Positions 35,068 to 42,650 of a stretch of DNA of 64,000 bases are shown piece by piece (the first letter of the stretch is position 1; every line of letters starts with the position of its first letter). Source of the DNA: Pseudacidovorax sp. (lineage in GTDB: Bacteria; Pseudomonadota; Gammaproteobacteria; Burkholderiales; Burkholderiaceae_C); the NCBI RefSeq assembly GCF_017991995.1, contig NZ_JAGOPN010000012.1, positions 143,188 through 207,187 of the forward strand. The letters run 5' to 3'. Both the position numbers and the translations under genes were made by a program. The notes below the pieces were generated by a model. It was given only the letters and a program-made list of their open reading frames with translations, was not told where the DNA came from and ran no database searches.

Positions 35068-36950
35068 TGGCCGGCGCCCCGGCCGGCCTGCGCTACCGCA
35101 TCGCGGTGGCGGACCTGAACGCCCACCTGTACGAGGTCACCCTCACCATCGACGAGCCCGCGGCGGACCAGCAGGTCTCGCTGCCGGTGTGGATCCCCGG
35201 CAGCTACCTGGTGCGCGAATTCGCACGCAACCTGCAGGGCGCGCCCAAGGCCACGCAAGGCCGGCGCGCCGTGGCCGTCACGCAGTTGGACAAGGCCAGT
35301 TGGCGCGTCGCCGCCAGGGCCGGACAGCCGCTCACCCTGCGCTACCAGGTCTGCGCCTTCGACAACTCGGTGCGCACCGCCTGGCTGGACCGGACCCGCG
35401 GCTTCTTCAACGGCACCAGCCTGTGCCTGCGCGTGGACGGCCAGGACGGATCGCCCTGCCAGATCGAGATCGTGCCGCCCGCCCTGCCCGAGGGCGAGGC
35501 GCCCTGGCAACTGGCCACCGCGCTGCGCCCGCTCAAGACCGACCGCCGCGGCTTCGGCATCTACCAGGCCGCCAACTACGACGAGGTGGCCGACAGCCCG
35601 GTCGAGATGGGCGCCTTCTGGAGCGCCGAGTTCGACGTGCTGGGCGTGCCGCACCGCTTCGTGGTGGCCGGTGCCCCGCCCTCGTTCGACGGTGACAAAC
35701 TCATCGCCGACACGCGCGCCATCTGCGAGACGCAGATGCGCTTCTGGCATGCGGATGACGCCGGTCTTCCTCCTCTCCACCCTGGGGAGAGGCCGGATGA
35801 GGGGCCAGCAGCCTCCGCCAAGGCGAAGCGCCCCGCCAAGGCCCGCGCTGCCACCCAGCACCCCGCCCCCCACGACCGCTACGTCTTCATGCTCAACGCC
35901 ACCGACGACGGCTACGGCGGCCTGGAGCACCGGCACAGCACCGCGCTGATCTGCACCCGCCGCGACCTGCCGCGCCGCGGCGCCACCAAGCAGCCCGAGG
36001 GCTACACCACCCTGCTGGGCCTGATCAGCCACGAGTACTTCCACACCTGGAACGTCAAGCGCCTGCGGCCGGCGGAGTTCGCCCGCTACGACTACACACG
36101 CGAGAACTACACCCGGCTGCTGTGGTTCTTCGAAGGCTTCACCAGCTACTACGACGACCTGCTGCTGCGCCGCGCCGGCTGCATCGACGACGCCACGTAC
36201 CTCAAGCTGCTGAACAAGACCATCAACCAGGTGCAGCAGACGCCCGGCGCCGCCGTGCAGTCGGTGGCCGACGCCAGCTTCGACGCCTGGATCCGCTACT
36301 ACCGCCCCGACGAGCAGACACCCAACACCACGGTGAGCTACTACACCAAGGGCGCGCTGGTGGCGCTGTGCCTGGACCTGACGCTGCGCTGCGAGGGCCA
36401 GGGCTCGCTGGATGCGGTCATGCGCAAGCTGTGGCGCGCGAGCGAAGGCGGCCCCATCGACGAGGCCGCCATCGGCGCGGCCCTGGCCCATGTCGGCGGC
36501 CGGGCCTACACGAACGAGCTGTCGCGCTGGGCGAATGGCACGGCTGAACTGCCGCTGCGCGACCTGCTCCCCGCACACGGCGTGGCCATCCACGAAGACC
36601 CGGCGCAGCTGGCGCAGGCCCTGGGGCTGCGGGTCGACGAGAGCGGCGGCACCGTCAAGGTCAAGATGGTGCTGCGCGGCGGCGCGGCCGAGAAGGCCGG
36701 CTTCGCCGCCGGCGACGAATGGCTGGCCGTCGAGACCGCCACCCGCAGCGCCAAGGCCGCGGAAGGCTGGCGCATCGGCAAGCTCGACGACATCCCGCTG
36801 TACCTCGGCGCCGCCAGGAAATGCGTGGCCCTGGTGGCCCGCGACCGCCGTCTGATGCGCCTGCCGCTGGCCTGGCCGTCGGGCGACGCGCGCACCTGGC
36901 GCCTGGCCGGCAGCGACGCCGACCTGCTCAAGCGCTGGCTTCAGGGCTGA
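35067..36950 (+). CDS. M61 family (glycyl aminopeptidase-like) metallopeptidase with PDZ domain
   Basis: A 627-aa protein. The N-terminal M61 beta domain starts RYRIAVADLNAHLYEVTLTI and contains LPVWIPGSYLVREFARNL. The zinc site is HEYFH (His322, His326) in LLGLISHEYFHTWNVKRLRP, with a downstream Glu in WFFEGFTSYYDD. A C-terminal PDZ domain spans about 505-600 (GGTVKVKMVLRGGAAEKAGFAAGDEWLAV). No signal peptide is visible, so it is predicted cytoplasmic. Residues about 232-262 are an Ala/Lys/Pro-rich insertion, part of which (PPLHPGERPDEGP) is encoded by a REP-like element. It is translationally coupled to dsbC. Confidence 0.9.
   Translation: MAGAPAGLRYRIAVADLNAHLYEVTLTIDEPAADQQVSLPVWIPGSYLVREFARNLQGAPKATQGRRAVAVTQLDKASWRVAARAGQPLTLRYQVCAFDNSVRTAWLDRTRGFFNGTSLCLRVDGQDGSPCQIEIVPPALPEGEAPWQLATALRPLKTDRRGFGIYQAANYDEVADSPVEMGAFWSAEFDVLGVPHRFVVAGAPPSFDGDKLIADTRAICETQMRFWHADDAGLPPLHPGERPDEGPAASAKAKRPAKARAATQHPAPHDRYVFMLNATDDGYGGLEHRHSTALICTRRDLPRRGATKQPEGYTTLLGLISHEYFHTWNVKRLRPAEFARYDYTRENYTRLLWFFEGFTSYYDDLLLRRAGCIDDATYLKLLNKTINQVQQTPGAAVQSVADASFDAWIRYYRPDEQTPNTTVSYYTKGALVALCLDLTLRCEGQGSLDAVMRKLWRASEGGPIDEAAIGAALAHVGGRAYTNELSRWANGTAELPLRDLLPAHGVAIHEDPAQLAQALGLRVDESGGTVKVKMVLRGGAAEKAGFAAGDEWLAVETATRSAKAAEGWRIGKLDDIPLYLGAARKCVALVARDRRLMRLPLAWPSGDARTWRLAGSDADLLKRWLQG
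35772..35804 (+). repeat. REP-like element captured inside the M61 peptidase gene
   Basis: CCTCTCC (35772-35778) and GGAGAGG (35786-35792) form a hairpin, followed by a tail ending GATGAGGGG. Order and spacing match the copy at 34242-34274. Here it is in frame and translated as about 13 residues between conserved blocks of the peptidase. Confidence 0.7.
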
Positions 36951-37083
36951 GCGGCGGCCGGTCGGCCTGAGGGCATCGACGTCTCCGGGCGGACAGCCGC
37001 CCGCCACGTCGGCCGCGTGGCCGTCGGTATAGTGCGCGAGGGCCTCGCCGGCCCGCCCTGTCCGTTCATTCCAGGAGACCCCC

Positions 37084-37863
37084 GTGAGCTACGAGAACAT
37101 CGAAGTGCGCGTCGAAGCCGGCAAGGTCGGCATCGTCACGCTCAACCGTCCCAAGGCCCTCAACGCGCTCAACGATGCGCTCATGGACGAGCTGGGCGCC
37201 GCGCTCAAGGCCTTCGATGCCGACGAGGCCATCGGCTGCATGATCATCACCGGCAGCGAGCGCGCCTTCGCGGCGGGCGCCGACATCGCGCTGATGGCCA
37301 AGTACACCTTCGTCGACACCTACAAGGGCGACTACATCACCCGCAACTGGGAGTCGGTGCGCTCCATCCGCAAGCCGGTGATCGCCGCCGTCAGCGGCTT
37401 CGCCCTGGGCGGCGGCTGCGAACTGGCCATGATGTGCGACTTCATCATCGCCGCCGACAACGCCCGGTTCGGCCAGCCCGAGATCAAGCTGGGCGTGATT
37501 CCCGGTGCCGGCGGCACCCAGCGCCTGCCCCGCGCCGTCGGCAAGGCCAAGGCCATGGACATGGCCCTGACCGGCCGCATGATGGACGCCGCTGAGGCCG
37601 AGCGCGCGGGCCTGGTCAGCCGCGTGGTGCCCTACGACAAGCTGATGGACGAGGCCCTGGGCGCCGCATTGACCATCGCCGACTTCTCGCAGATCGCCGT
37701 GATGGCCGCCAAGGAATCGGTGAACCGCGCCTTCGAAGGTTCGCTGTCGGACGGCGTGATGTTCGAGCGCCGCCTGTTCCACGCCCTCTTCGCCACGGCC
37801 GACCAGAAGGAAGGCATGGATGCCTTCCTGAACAAGCGCAAGGCCGAGTTCAAGAACCAGTGA
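37084..37863 (+). CDS. Enoyl-CoA hydratase
   Basis: A 259-aa crotonase. GTG start with AGGAGA 7 bases upstream. The oxyanion-hole segments [11 protein letters not shown] and [19 protein letters not shown] are intact. The catalytic acidic residues are present in [29 protein letters not shown], as in rat mitochondrial hydratase and bacterial FadB-type enzymes. It hydrates trans-2-enoyl-CoA to 3-hydroxyacyl-CoA in beta-oxidation. No other beta-oxidation gene is adjacent; it appears to be its own transcription unit before the tRNA gene. Confidence 0.93.
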   Translation: MSYENIEVRVEAGKVGIVTLNRPKALNALNDALMDELGAALKAFDADEAIGCMIITGSERAFAAGADIALMAKYTFVDTYKGDYITRNWESVRSIRKPVIAAVSGFALGGGCELAMMCDFIIAADNARFGQPEIKLGVIPGAGGTQRLPRAVGKAKAMDMALTGRMMDAAEAERAGLVSRVVPYDKLMDEALGAALTIADFSQIAVMAAKESVNRAFEGSLSDGVMFERRLFHALFATADQKEGMDAFLNKRKAEFKNQ

Positions 37864-37875
37864 CGGCAAAGGGGC

Positions 37876-37905
37876 TTGCGCCTGCCGATTTTTGCCCCCT
37901 ATAAT
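37876..37905 (+). promoter_or_regulatory. Sigma-70 promoter of tRNA-Met
   Basis: TTGCGC (37876-37881) and a consensus TATAAT (37900-37905) are separated by 18 bases. The tRNA begins 10 bases after the -10 box, which fits a very short or absent leader. Confidence 0.8.
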
Positions 37906-37915
37906 CGTGGGCTTC

Positions 37916-37992
37916 GGCGCTTTAGCTCAGTCGGTTAGAGCGATGGAATCATAATCCACAGGTCCGCGGTTCGAGTCCGTGAAGCGCCACCA
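37916..37992 (+). tRNA. tRNA-Met (anticodon CAT)
   Basis: The 77-base sequence folds as a cloverleaf: acceptor GGCGCTT with AAGCGCC, D-arm AGCTCAGTCGGTTAGAGC, anticodon CAT at 37950-37952, T-arm with GGTTCGAGTCC, and encoded CCA at 37990-37992. The G1-C72 pair and overall form suit an elongator tRNA-Met. A CAT anticodon can also belong to tRNA-Ile after lysidine modification; the acceptor sequence fits Met better, but this is not certain. A strong promoter precedes it and a terminator follows at once. Confidence 0.93.
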
Positions 37993-38000
37993 AAACCTCA

Positions 38001-38037
38001 AAAGGGACCCCGTGCAAACGGGGTCCCTTTTTCTTTT
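38001..38037 (+). terminator. Rho-independent terminator of tRNA-Met
   Basis: A perfect 12-base stem, AAAGGGACCCCG (38001-38012) with CGGGGTCCCTTT (38019-38030), has a 6-base loop and continues into a T-rich tail (TTTTTCTTTT). It starts 9 bases after the tRNA CCA end. Confidence 0.92.
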
Positions 38038-38157
38038 GCGCGAGGCAGGGTGCGATATCCTGACTGCGACCTGAACCACTCTCGGCAACTGCAGGCGCTG
38101 CAGGCCGGCCTCCCTCGCGGGGATTGGCCTGCCACCCTGCCCCCGTCGCCGCCTGCC

Positions 38158-38832
38158 ATGCGCCTCATGATCGTGGAAGACGACACCCTGCTGGGCGACG
38201 CCCTCGCCCAGGGCTTGCGCCAGCGCGGCCATGCGGTGGACTGGTTCCGCGACGGGACGCAGGCGGATGCCGCCCTGGCCGGCGCCCCCTTCGACGCCGT
38301 GGTGCTCGATCTGGGGCTGCCGGGCGGCGATGGCATGAGCTGGCTGCGGCGCTGGCGGCAGGCCGGCCGCGTGCTGCCGATCCTGGTGCTGACGGCGCGC
38401 GACGGCGTCGAGCAGCGCATCGACGGCCTGGACGCCGGCGCCGACGACTACCTGATCAAGCCCATCACCATCGACGAACTGGCCGCGCGCCTGCGTGCCC
38501 TGGTGCGGCGCACCGCCGGCCATGCGCAGGCGGTGTGGCAGCACGGCCAGCTCAGCTATGACCCGGCCAGCAAACTCGTGCACTGGCGCGGCGCGCGTGT
38601 GGAGCTCACCGGCCGCGAGCTGGCACTGCTGGAGATCTTCCTGAGCCAGCCGCAGCGCGTGCTGTCCAAGTCCACGCTGCTCGAAAAGCTCTACGACTGG
38701 AGCGGGGGCGAGCCGGAGGGCAATTCGCTCGAAGTCCATATCCACCACCTCCGCCGCAAGATCGACCCGGCCATCGTGCGCACGGTGCGCGGCGTGGGTT
38801 ACGCACTGGGCACGGGCGAGGCATCTTCCTGA
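38158..38832 (+). CDS. OmpR-family response regulator (QseB/PmrA-like)
   Basis: A 224-aa regulator. The receiver has MRLMIVEDDTLLGDAL with its acidic residues, phosphorylation site Asp51 in VLDLGLPGGDG, LVLTARD and the Lys in YLIKPI. The winged-helix output domain (about 130-220) includes LTGRELALLEIFLSQPQRVLSKSTLLEKLYDW, then SLEVHIHHLRRKI and VRTVRGVGYAL. It is co-transcribed with the histidine kinase 24 bases downstream. A TTAA repeat with an 11-base period, the kind of site used by this subfamily, stands before the hemolysin-family operon at 44.8 kb, so that operon is a plausible target. Confidence 0.92.
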   Translation: MRLMIVEDDTLLGDALAQGLRQRGHAVDWFRDGTQADAALAGAPFDAVVLDLGLPGGDGMSWLRRWRQAGRVLPILVLTARDGVEQRIDGLDAGADDYLIKPITIDELAARLRALVRRTAGHAQAVWQHGQLSYDPASKLVHWRGARVELTGRELALLEIFLSQPQRVLSKSTLLEKLYDWSGGEPEGNSLEVHIHHLRRKIDPAIVRTVRGVGYALGTGEASS

Positions 38833-38856
38833 GCCCATGCAGCACGGAAGTCCCGC

Positions 38857-40212
38857 ATGAGCCTGCAGCGCCGCCTGCTGCTGTACCTGCTGATCTGCGC
38901 GCCGCTGGTGTGGGGCCTGGCGCTGTACTTCTCGACCCAGCGGGCCCGCCACGAGGTCAACGAGATGTTCGACACCGAACTCGTGCGCCTGGCGCGGCAG
39001 GTGCAGGCCACGCTGGGCCACGGCTATCCCGGCGCATCGGCCACGCTGCCGCCCGCACCCAGGGAGGGTGCACCCGACGCGGGCGACTCCGATGTGCGCG
39101 ACCTGGCGATTGCCGTCTGGTCGGCCGACGGCAAGCTGGCACTGTCCGACCGCGAGGGCGTGGATTTGAACTTCCGCGCCGACGCCCAGGGCTTCATCGA
39201 TGACGAGGTGGACGGCCGGCCCTGGCGCGTCTACTACATGCGCTCGGTCGACGGCCAGTGGCTGGTCGCGGCCGGCCAGGGCGCCTACGAACGCGACGAA
39301 CTGGTCTATGGCCTGACGGTCACGCAGGTCGTGCCCTGGCTGCTGGTGCTGCCGGTGCTGCTGGCCGTGATGGCCTGGGCGGTGCGCGCCGCCCTGACGC
39401 CGATGCGCCGGCTGACCAGCGAACTCGCGCACCGCGATGCGCAGGACCTGCGTCCCGTGCCGAGCGCCCGCGCGCCGGCCGAGCTCAAGCCCCTGCTGGT
39501 GGCGATGAACGGCCTGTTCCAGCGCATCGAGCAGCTGCTGGTGCGCGAACGCCGCTTCACCGCCGACGCCGCGCACGAACTGCGAACCCCACTGGCCGTG
39601 CTGGCCGCTCAGTGGGACGTGGTGCGCCACGCCGGCACCCCGGCCGAGCGCCGGCAGGCGGAGGAAAAACTCAGCGCCGGCCTGCGCCGCATGGAGCGGC
39701 TGGTGACGCAGATGCTGTCGCTGTCGCGCGTGGAATCGGGCGTGCTGCCTTCGCTGGATGCCGAGATCGACTGGCCGCCCATCGTCGAGCAGGCCATGAG
39801 CGACTGCCTGCCCCTGGCCGAGCGCCGCCGCATCGACCTGGGCTGCGAATGGCCACCCGCCGGCACGCACCCGATGCCGCTGCTGGGCGATGGCCACCTG
39901 ATGACGGTGCTGGTGCGCAACCTGCTGGACAACGCCGTGCGCTATGCGCCCGAGGGCAGCAGCGTGGTGCTGCGCATCGGCCGCGAACAGCTGGAGGTGG
40001 AGAACGACGGGCCGCCGCTGTCCGCCGGCCAGCTCGCGCGCATGGGCGAGCGCTTCTACCGGCCCGAAGGCCACCACGAGGTGGGCAGCGGCCTGGGCGT
40101 GTCGATCGTGCGGCGCATCGCCCAGCTGCACGGGCTGGAACTGCAGTTGGGCCCGCGCGCCGATGGCCGCGGGGTGCGCGCCGTGCTGCAGTTCGACGCG
40201 GCGCACCGCTGA
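38857..40212 (+). CDS. QseC-like sensor histidine kinase
   Basis: A 451-aa membrane kinase. TM1 is at about residues 8-26 (LLLYLLICAPLVWGLALYF) and TM2 at about 157-180. The periplasmic sensor between them has the 2CSK-type pattern RARHEVNEMFDTELVRLARQVQ and WRVYYMRSVDGQWLVAAGQ. The HisKA site is His240 in AAHELRTPLAVLAAQ. The HATPase has LVRNLLDNAVRYAPEGS (N-box), VENDGPPL and GSGLGVSIVRRIA (G-boxes). It presumably phosphorylates the regulator encoded just upstream. The signal is unknown; QseC relatives sense catecholamines or, in PmrB, iron. Confidence 0.92.
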   Translation: MSLQRRLLLYLLICAPLVWGLALYFSTQRARHEVNEMFDTELVRLARQVQATLGHGYPGASATLPPAPREGAPDAGDSDVRDLAIAVWSADGKLALSDREGVDLNFRADAQGFIDDEVDGRPWRVYYMRSVDGQWLVAAGQGAYERDELVYGLTVTQVVPWLLVLPVLLAVMAWAVRAALTPMRRLTSELAHRDAQDLRPVPSARAPAELKPLLVAMNGLFQRIEQLLVRERRFTADAAHELRTPLAVLAAQWDVVRHAGTPAERRQAEEKLSAGLRRMERLVTQMLSLSRVESGVLPSLDAEIDWPPIVEQAMSDCLPLAERRRIDLGCEWPPAGTHPMPLLGDGHLMTVLVRNLLDNAVRYAPEGSSVVLRIGREQLEVENDGPPLSAGQLARMGERFYRPEGHHEVGSGLGVSIVRRIAQLHGLELQLGPRADGRGVRAVLQFDAAHR

Positions 40213-40239
40213 GCGGCGCCGCGCGGCCGAAGACGCCGC

Positions 40240-40965
40240 TCAGCGCGCCTTGATCTTGTCCATCAGCGCCTTGACCTCCTCGCGGCGGCCGGTGTCGGCG
40301 ATCTGCCGGCCGGGCCGTGCGGGCGCCTGCAGGGCGCGCTCCAGGTAGGTCATCGCCTGGTCGGGCTGCTTGGTCTCGACCAGGTATTCGCCGTAGAAGA
40401 AGTTGGGGTCGATGCCCTTGGGGTTGAGCGCCAGCGCCTTCTGCAGCAGTTCCTTGGCCTTGGCCTTGTCGCCGAAGCCCACGGGCCAGCCGGGCACCTT
40501 GTAATAGAGCACGCCCAGGCTGTTGTAGGCCGAGCCTTCGAGCACGTCGCCGTTGATGGCGATGGCCGATTCGTACAGCGCCTTGGCCTGCTTGACCAGA
40601 CCCAGCGCGCCCAGGCCGCCCTTCTCGCCGGCCACGGAACTCACGATGATGCCCTCCCACACCAGGGGCTCGGCCCGACCGGGATTGGCTTCGCTCAGCT
40701 TGTGCGCCTTGGCGGCCAGCGCCTCGAAGCGCTTCTCGCGCTCGGCCGGCGGCACCTGGTAGCGGATCACTTCCCAATCGTGCTGCAGTTCGGCGACGCC
40801 GTCGTCGACCGGCGCGGCGCGGCTGATCAGCGGCGTGACTGCCGCCAGCAAGCCGGCACCGGCCAGCAGGGCCATCGACAGCCAGACGCGGCGGCGCAGC
40901 CCTGCATCGGCGGGCCTGGCGGCAGCGATGGCACGGGAGGAGAAGGTGGCGGGGGTGGTCTTCAT
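40240..40965 (-). CDS. TPR-repeat protein with N-terminal membrane anchor
   Basis: A 241-aa protein. Residues about 28-48 (WLSMALLAGAGLLAAVTPLI) form an uncleaved anchor or signal peptide. The rest is helical with TPR-like units: KRFEALAAKAHKLSEANPGRAEPLVWEGIIVSSVAGEKGG, then KALYESAIAINGDVLEGSAYNSLGVLYYKVPGW and ELLQKALALNPKGIDPNFFYGEYLVETKQPDQAMTYLERAL. It resembles TatT-like TPR proteins. It is the last gene of the operon that begins with the hemolysin-family gene, 74 bases after the SDR gene, and converges with the histidine kinase. It could be a scaffold for that pathway; function unknown. Confidence 0.78.
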   Translation of the reverse strand: MKTTPATFSSRAIAAARPADAGLRRRVWLSMALLAGAGLLAAVTPLISRAAPVDDGVAELQHDWEVIRYQVPPAEREKRFEALAAKAHKLSEANPGRAEPLVWEGIIVSSVAGEKGGLGALGLVKQAKALYESAIAINGDVLEGSAYNSLGVLYYKVPGWPVGFGDKAKAKELLQKALALNPKGIDPNFFYGEYLVETKQPDQAMTYLERALQAPARPGRQIADTGRREEVKALMDKIKAR

Positions 40966-41039
40966 GGAATTCGCAAGGAAGGTGGAGGGGGTCGAAGGCG
41001 GGCCGGGGTCCGGGGCTCAGCGCTGCAGGGCCTGCAGCC

Positions 41040-41921
41040 TCAGAGCTGCGGCGCCTGCAGCGAATGCGCGTCGGCGGACTCGGGCCGCTGCGACTCGAAA
41101 TGCTCGAGCGTGAGCGGCGCGGGCGGCTGCACCGGCGGCAGGCTGTTGCGGTGGGCGGCGAAGGCGCCGTCCAGCAAGGCGGGCGCCATGCCGTTCAGGC
41201 GGACCGCCAGCTTTTCGGGAAAGCCCAGGAAGCGCTCGGCCGCGCCGCGCTCCAGCAGTTGCACCAGGGCCTGGGCGACCGTGTCGGCATCGTCCATGGC
41301 GGTCTTGGTGGCCTGGTTGTAGCGCTCGACGGCTTCGCTGTTGAACTCGGTCTTCGTGCTGCGCGGTCCGAGGTACTGCACCTTGACCGACGTGTCGGCC
41401 AGTTCCCGGCGCAGCGATTCGGCAAAGCCGCGCAGGCCGAACTTGCCGGCGCTGTAGACGCTGAAGCCCGGCAGCCCCAGCCGGCCCAGCACCGAGCCCA
41501 CGAAGAGCACGCTGGCCTGCTTCTGCTGGCGCAGATGCGGCAGCAGCGCCTGCGTGAGCAGCATGGGCGTGAACAGGTTCAGTTGCAGCACCTGGGCGAC
41601 GGCGCCGGCATCGAAGGACTCCAGCCGGCCGAACGCGGGCGTGCCAGCGCCATGGACCACGGCATTGCACTGCCACTGCGCCGCCACCTGCACCAGCGGA
41701 TCGAGGCTGTCCACCCGGGTCAGGTCGGAGGCATACCACTCGACGCGATGGCGCTCCACGCCCAGCTCGCGCACCAGGGCACGGGCCTGGGCCGCCAGCC
41801 GCGCGGGCGAGCGGCCAGCGAGCATCACGCTGGCGCCCGCCTGGATCAGCCGACGCGCGGCGGCGGAACCGATGCCGCCGCTGGCGCCGGTGAGCAATAC
41901 CCGGCTGTCGGCCGCCTTCAT
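41040..41921 (-). CDS. Short-chain dehydrogenase/reductase of the hemolysin-family operon
   Basis: A 293-aa classical SDR. The NAD(P) motif VLLTGASGGIGSAAARRL is at residues 8-25, with AGRSPARL after strand 2, which suggests NADP. The catalytic Ser and YxxxK are in VGSVLGRLGLPGFSVYSAGKFGLRGFAESLRREL. The C-terminal 30 residues form a Pro-rich extension beyond the fold. Its ATG overlaps the stop of the diiron-protein gene (ATGA), so the two are coupled. It may reduce or oxidise an acyl-derived carbonyl made by the neighbouring enzymes; the substrate is unknown. Confidence 0.88.
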   Translation of the reverse strand: MKAADSRVLLTGASGGIGSAAARRLIQAGASVMLAGRSPARLAAQARALVRELGVERHRVEWYASDLTRVDSLDPLVQVAAQWQCNAVVHGAGTPAFGRLESFDAGAVAQVLQLNLFTPMLLTQALLPHLRQQKQASVLFVGSVLGRLGLPGFSVYSAGKFGLRGFAESLRRELADTSVKVQYLGPRSTKTEFNSEAVERYNQATKTAMDDADTVAQALVQLLERGAAERFLGFPEKLAVRLNGMAPALLDGAFAAHRNSLPPVQPPAPLTLEHFESQRPESADAHSLQAPQL

Positions 41922-42610
41922 GCCGCCACTCCCGCGACAGACGTTGCCGCTGTCTGGCCCTGCGGCAGCGGCAGGCTGCGGAAGACGTCGCCATAGAGCC
42001 GGTAGAAGGCCTTGGCCGCGTGGACGATGGCGTCCTGGTCGGCCGGGTCCTCGATCTGCTCCATCAGCAGCGCGAAATGGGCGGTGTGCTCCTGGTCCAG
42101 CGTGCCGTGCGAGCGCAGGTAACTGAAGGCCGAATCGGGCAGGCCCAGTGGCTTCTGGATCTGGTCGGCGGCCATCAGCGCGATCGACACGCTGGTGCCT
42201 TCCAGCACATGCACCATGCCGAAGAAGCCCAGCGGATTGCGGCGGGCGATGGTGTCGTAGGCATAGGCCACCATGACCTCCGTCGCATGGCCCGGCGGGC
42301 CGCGGCGCACGGCCTCGGCATCGCCGCCACAGGCGCGGATGTCGTCGAGGATCCACTCGTCGTGGCCCTGCTCTTCCTCGATGTATTCGTCGAGCGCACC
42401 TTCGAGCCAGGCATGGCCGGCATCCAGCCTCGCCTTGAAGGCCCGCATCAGCGGCACGGTGTGGCTGACGTGGTGGTACGCCTCGCGCAGGAAGGCCAGG
42501 TAGCTGGGCAGGGACACGTCGCCGCGCAGGCAGCCCTGGATGATGGGGGTGCCGAGCAGGCCGACGCGCTCGGTGGCGGTCTCGGCGACAAGGCGGGCAT
42601 GGAAACTCAT
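41918..42610 (-). CDS. Heme-oxygenase-like diiron oxidase/oxygenase (iron-containing redox enzyme family)
   Basis: A 230-aa all-helical protein of the TenA/PqqC/UndA fold. Candidate metal ligands are Glu80 and His83 (EEEQGHDEW), Glu137 (VLEGTS) and His168, Asp172 and His175 (SHGTLDQEH). This ligand order resembles heme-oxygenase-like diiron oxidases such as UndA, which decarboxylates fatty acids to alkenes, and differs from TenA, which keeps a Cys nucleophile. It is therefore predicted to activate oxygen on a small or acyl substrate in the cytoplasm. GGAG lies about 7 bases before the ATG. Its gene lies between an AMP-dependent ligase and an SDR. Confidence 0.8.
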   Translation of the reverse strand: MSFHARLVAETATERVGLLGTPIIQGCLRGDVSLPSYLAFLREAYHHVSHTVPLMRAFKARLDAGHAWLEGALDEYIEEEQGHDEWILDDIRACGGDAEAVRRGPPGHATEVMVAYAYDTIARRNPLGFFGMVHVLEGTSVSIALMAADQIQKPLGLPDSAFSYLRSHGTLDQEHTAHFALLMEQIEDPADQDAIVHAAKAFYRLYGDVFRSLPLPQGQTAATSVAGVAA

Positions 42611-42650
42611 CGGAAGCTCCGTGAAGGGATGAGAAAGAAGAAGGTGGGGC

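Noticed and set aside
37916..37992. tRNA-Ile2 (lysidine-modified CAT) instead of tRNA-Met
   Set aside because: The acceptor and D-arm sequence fits elongator Met better, but a covariance-model scan would be needed to exclude Ile2 fully.
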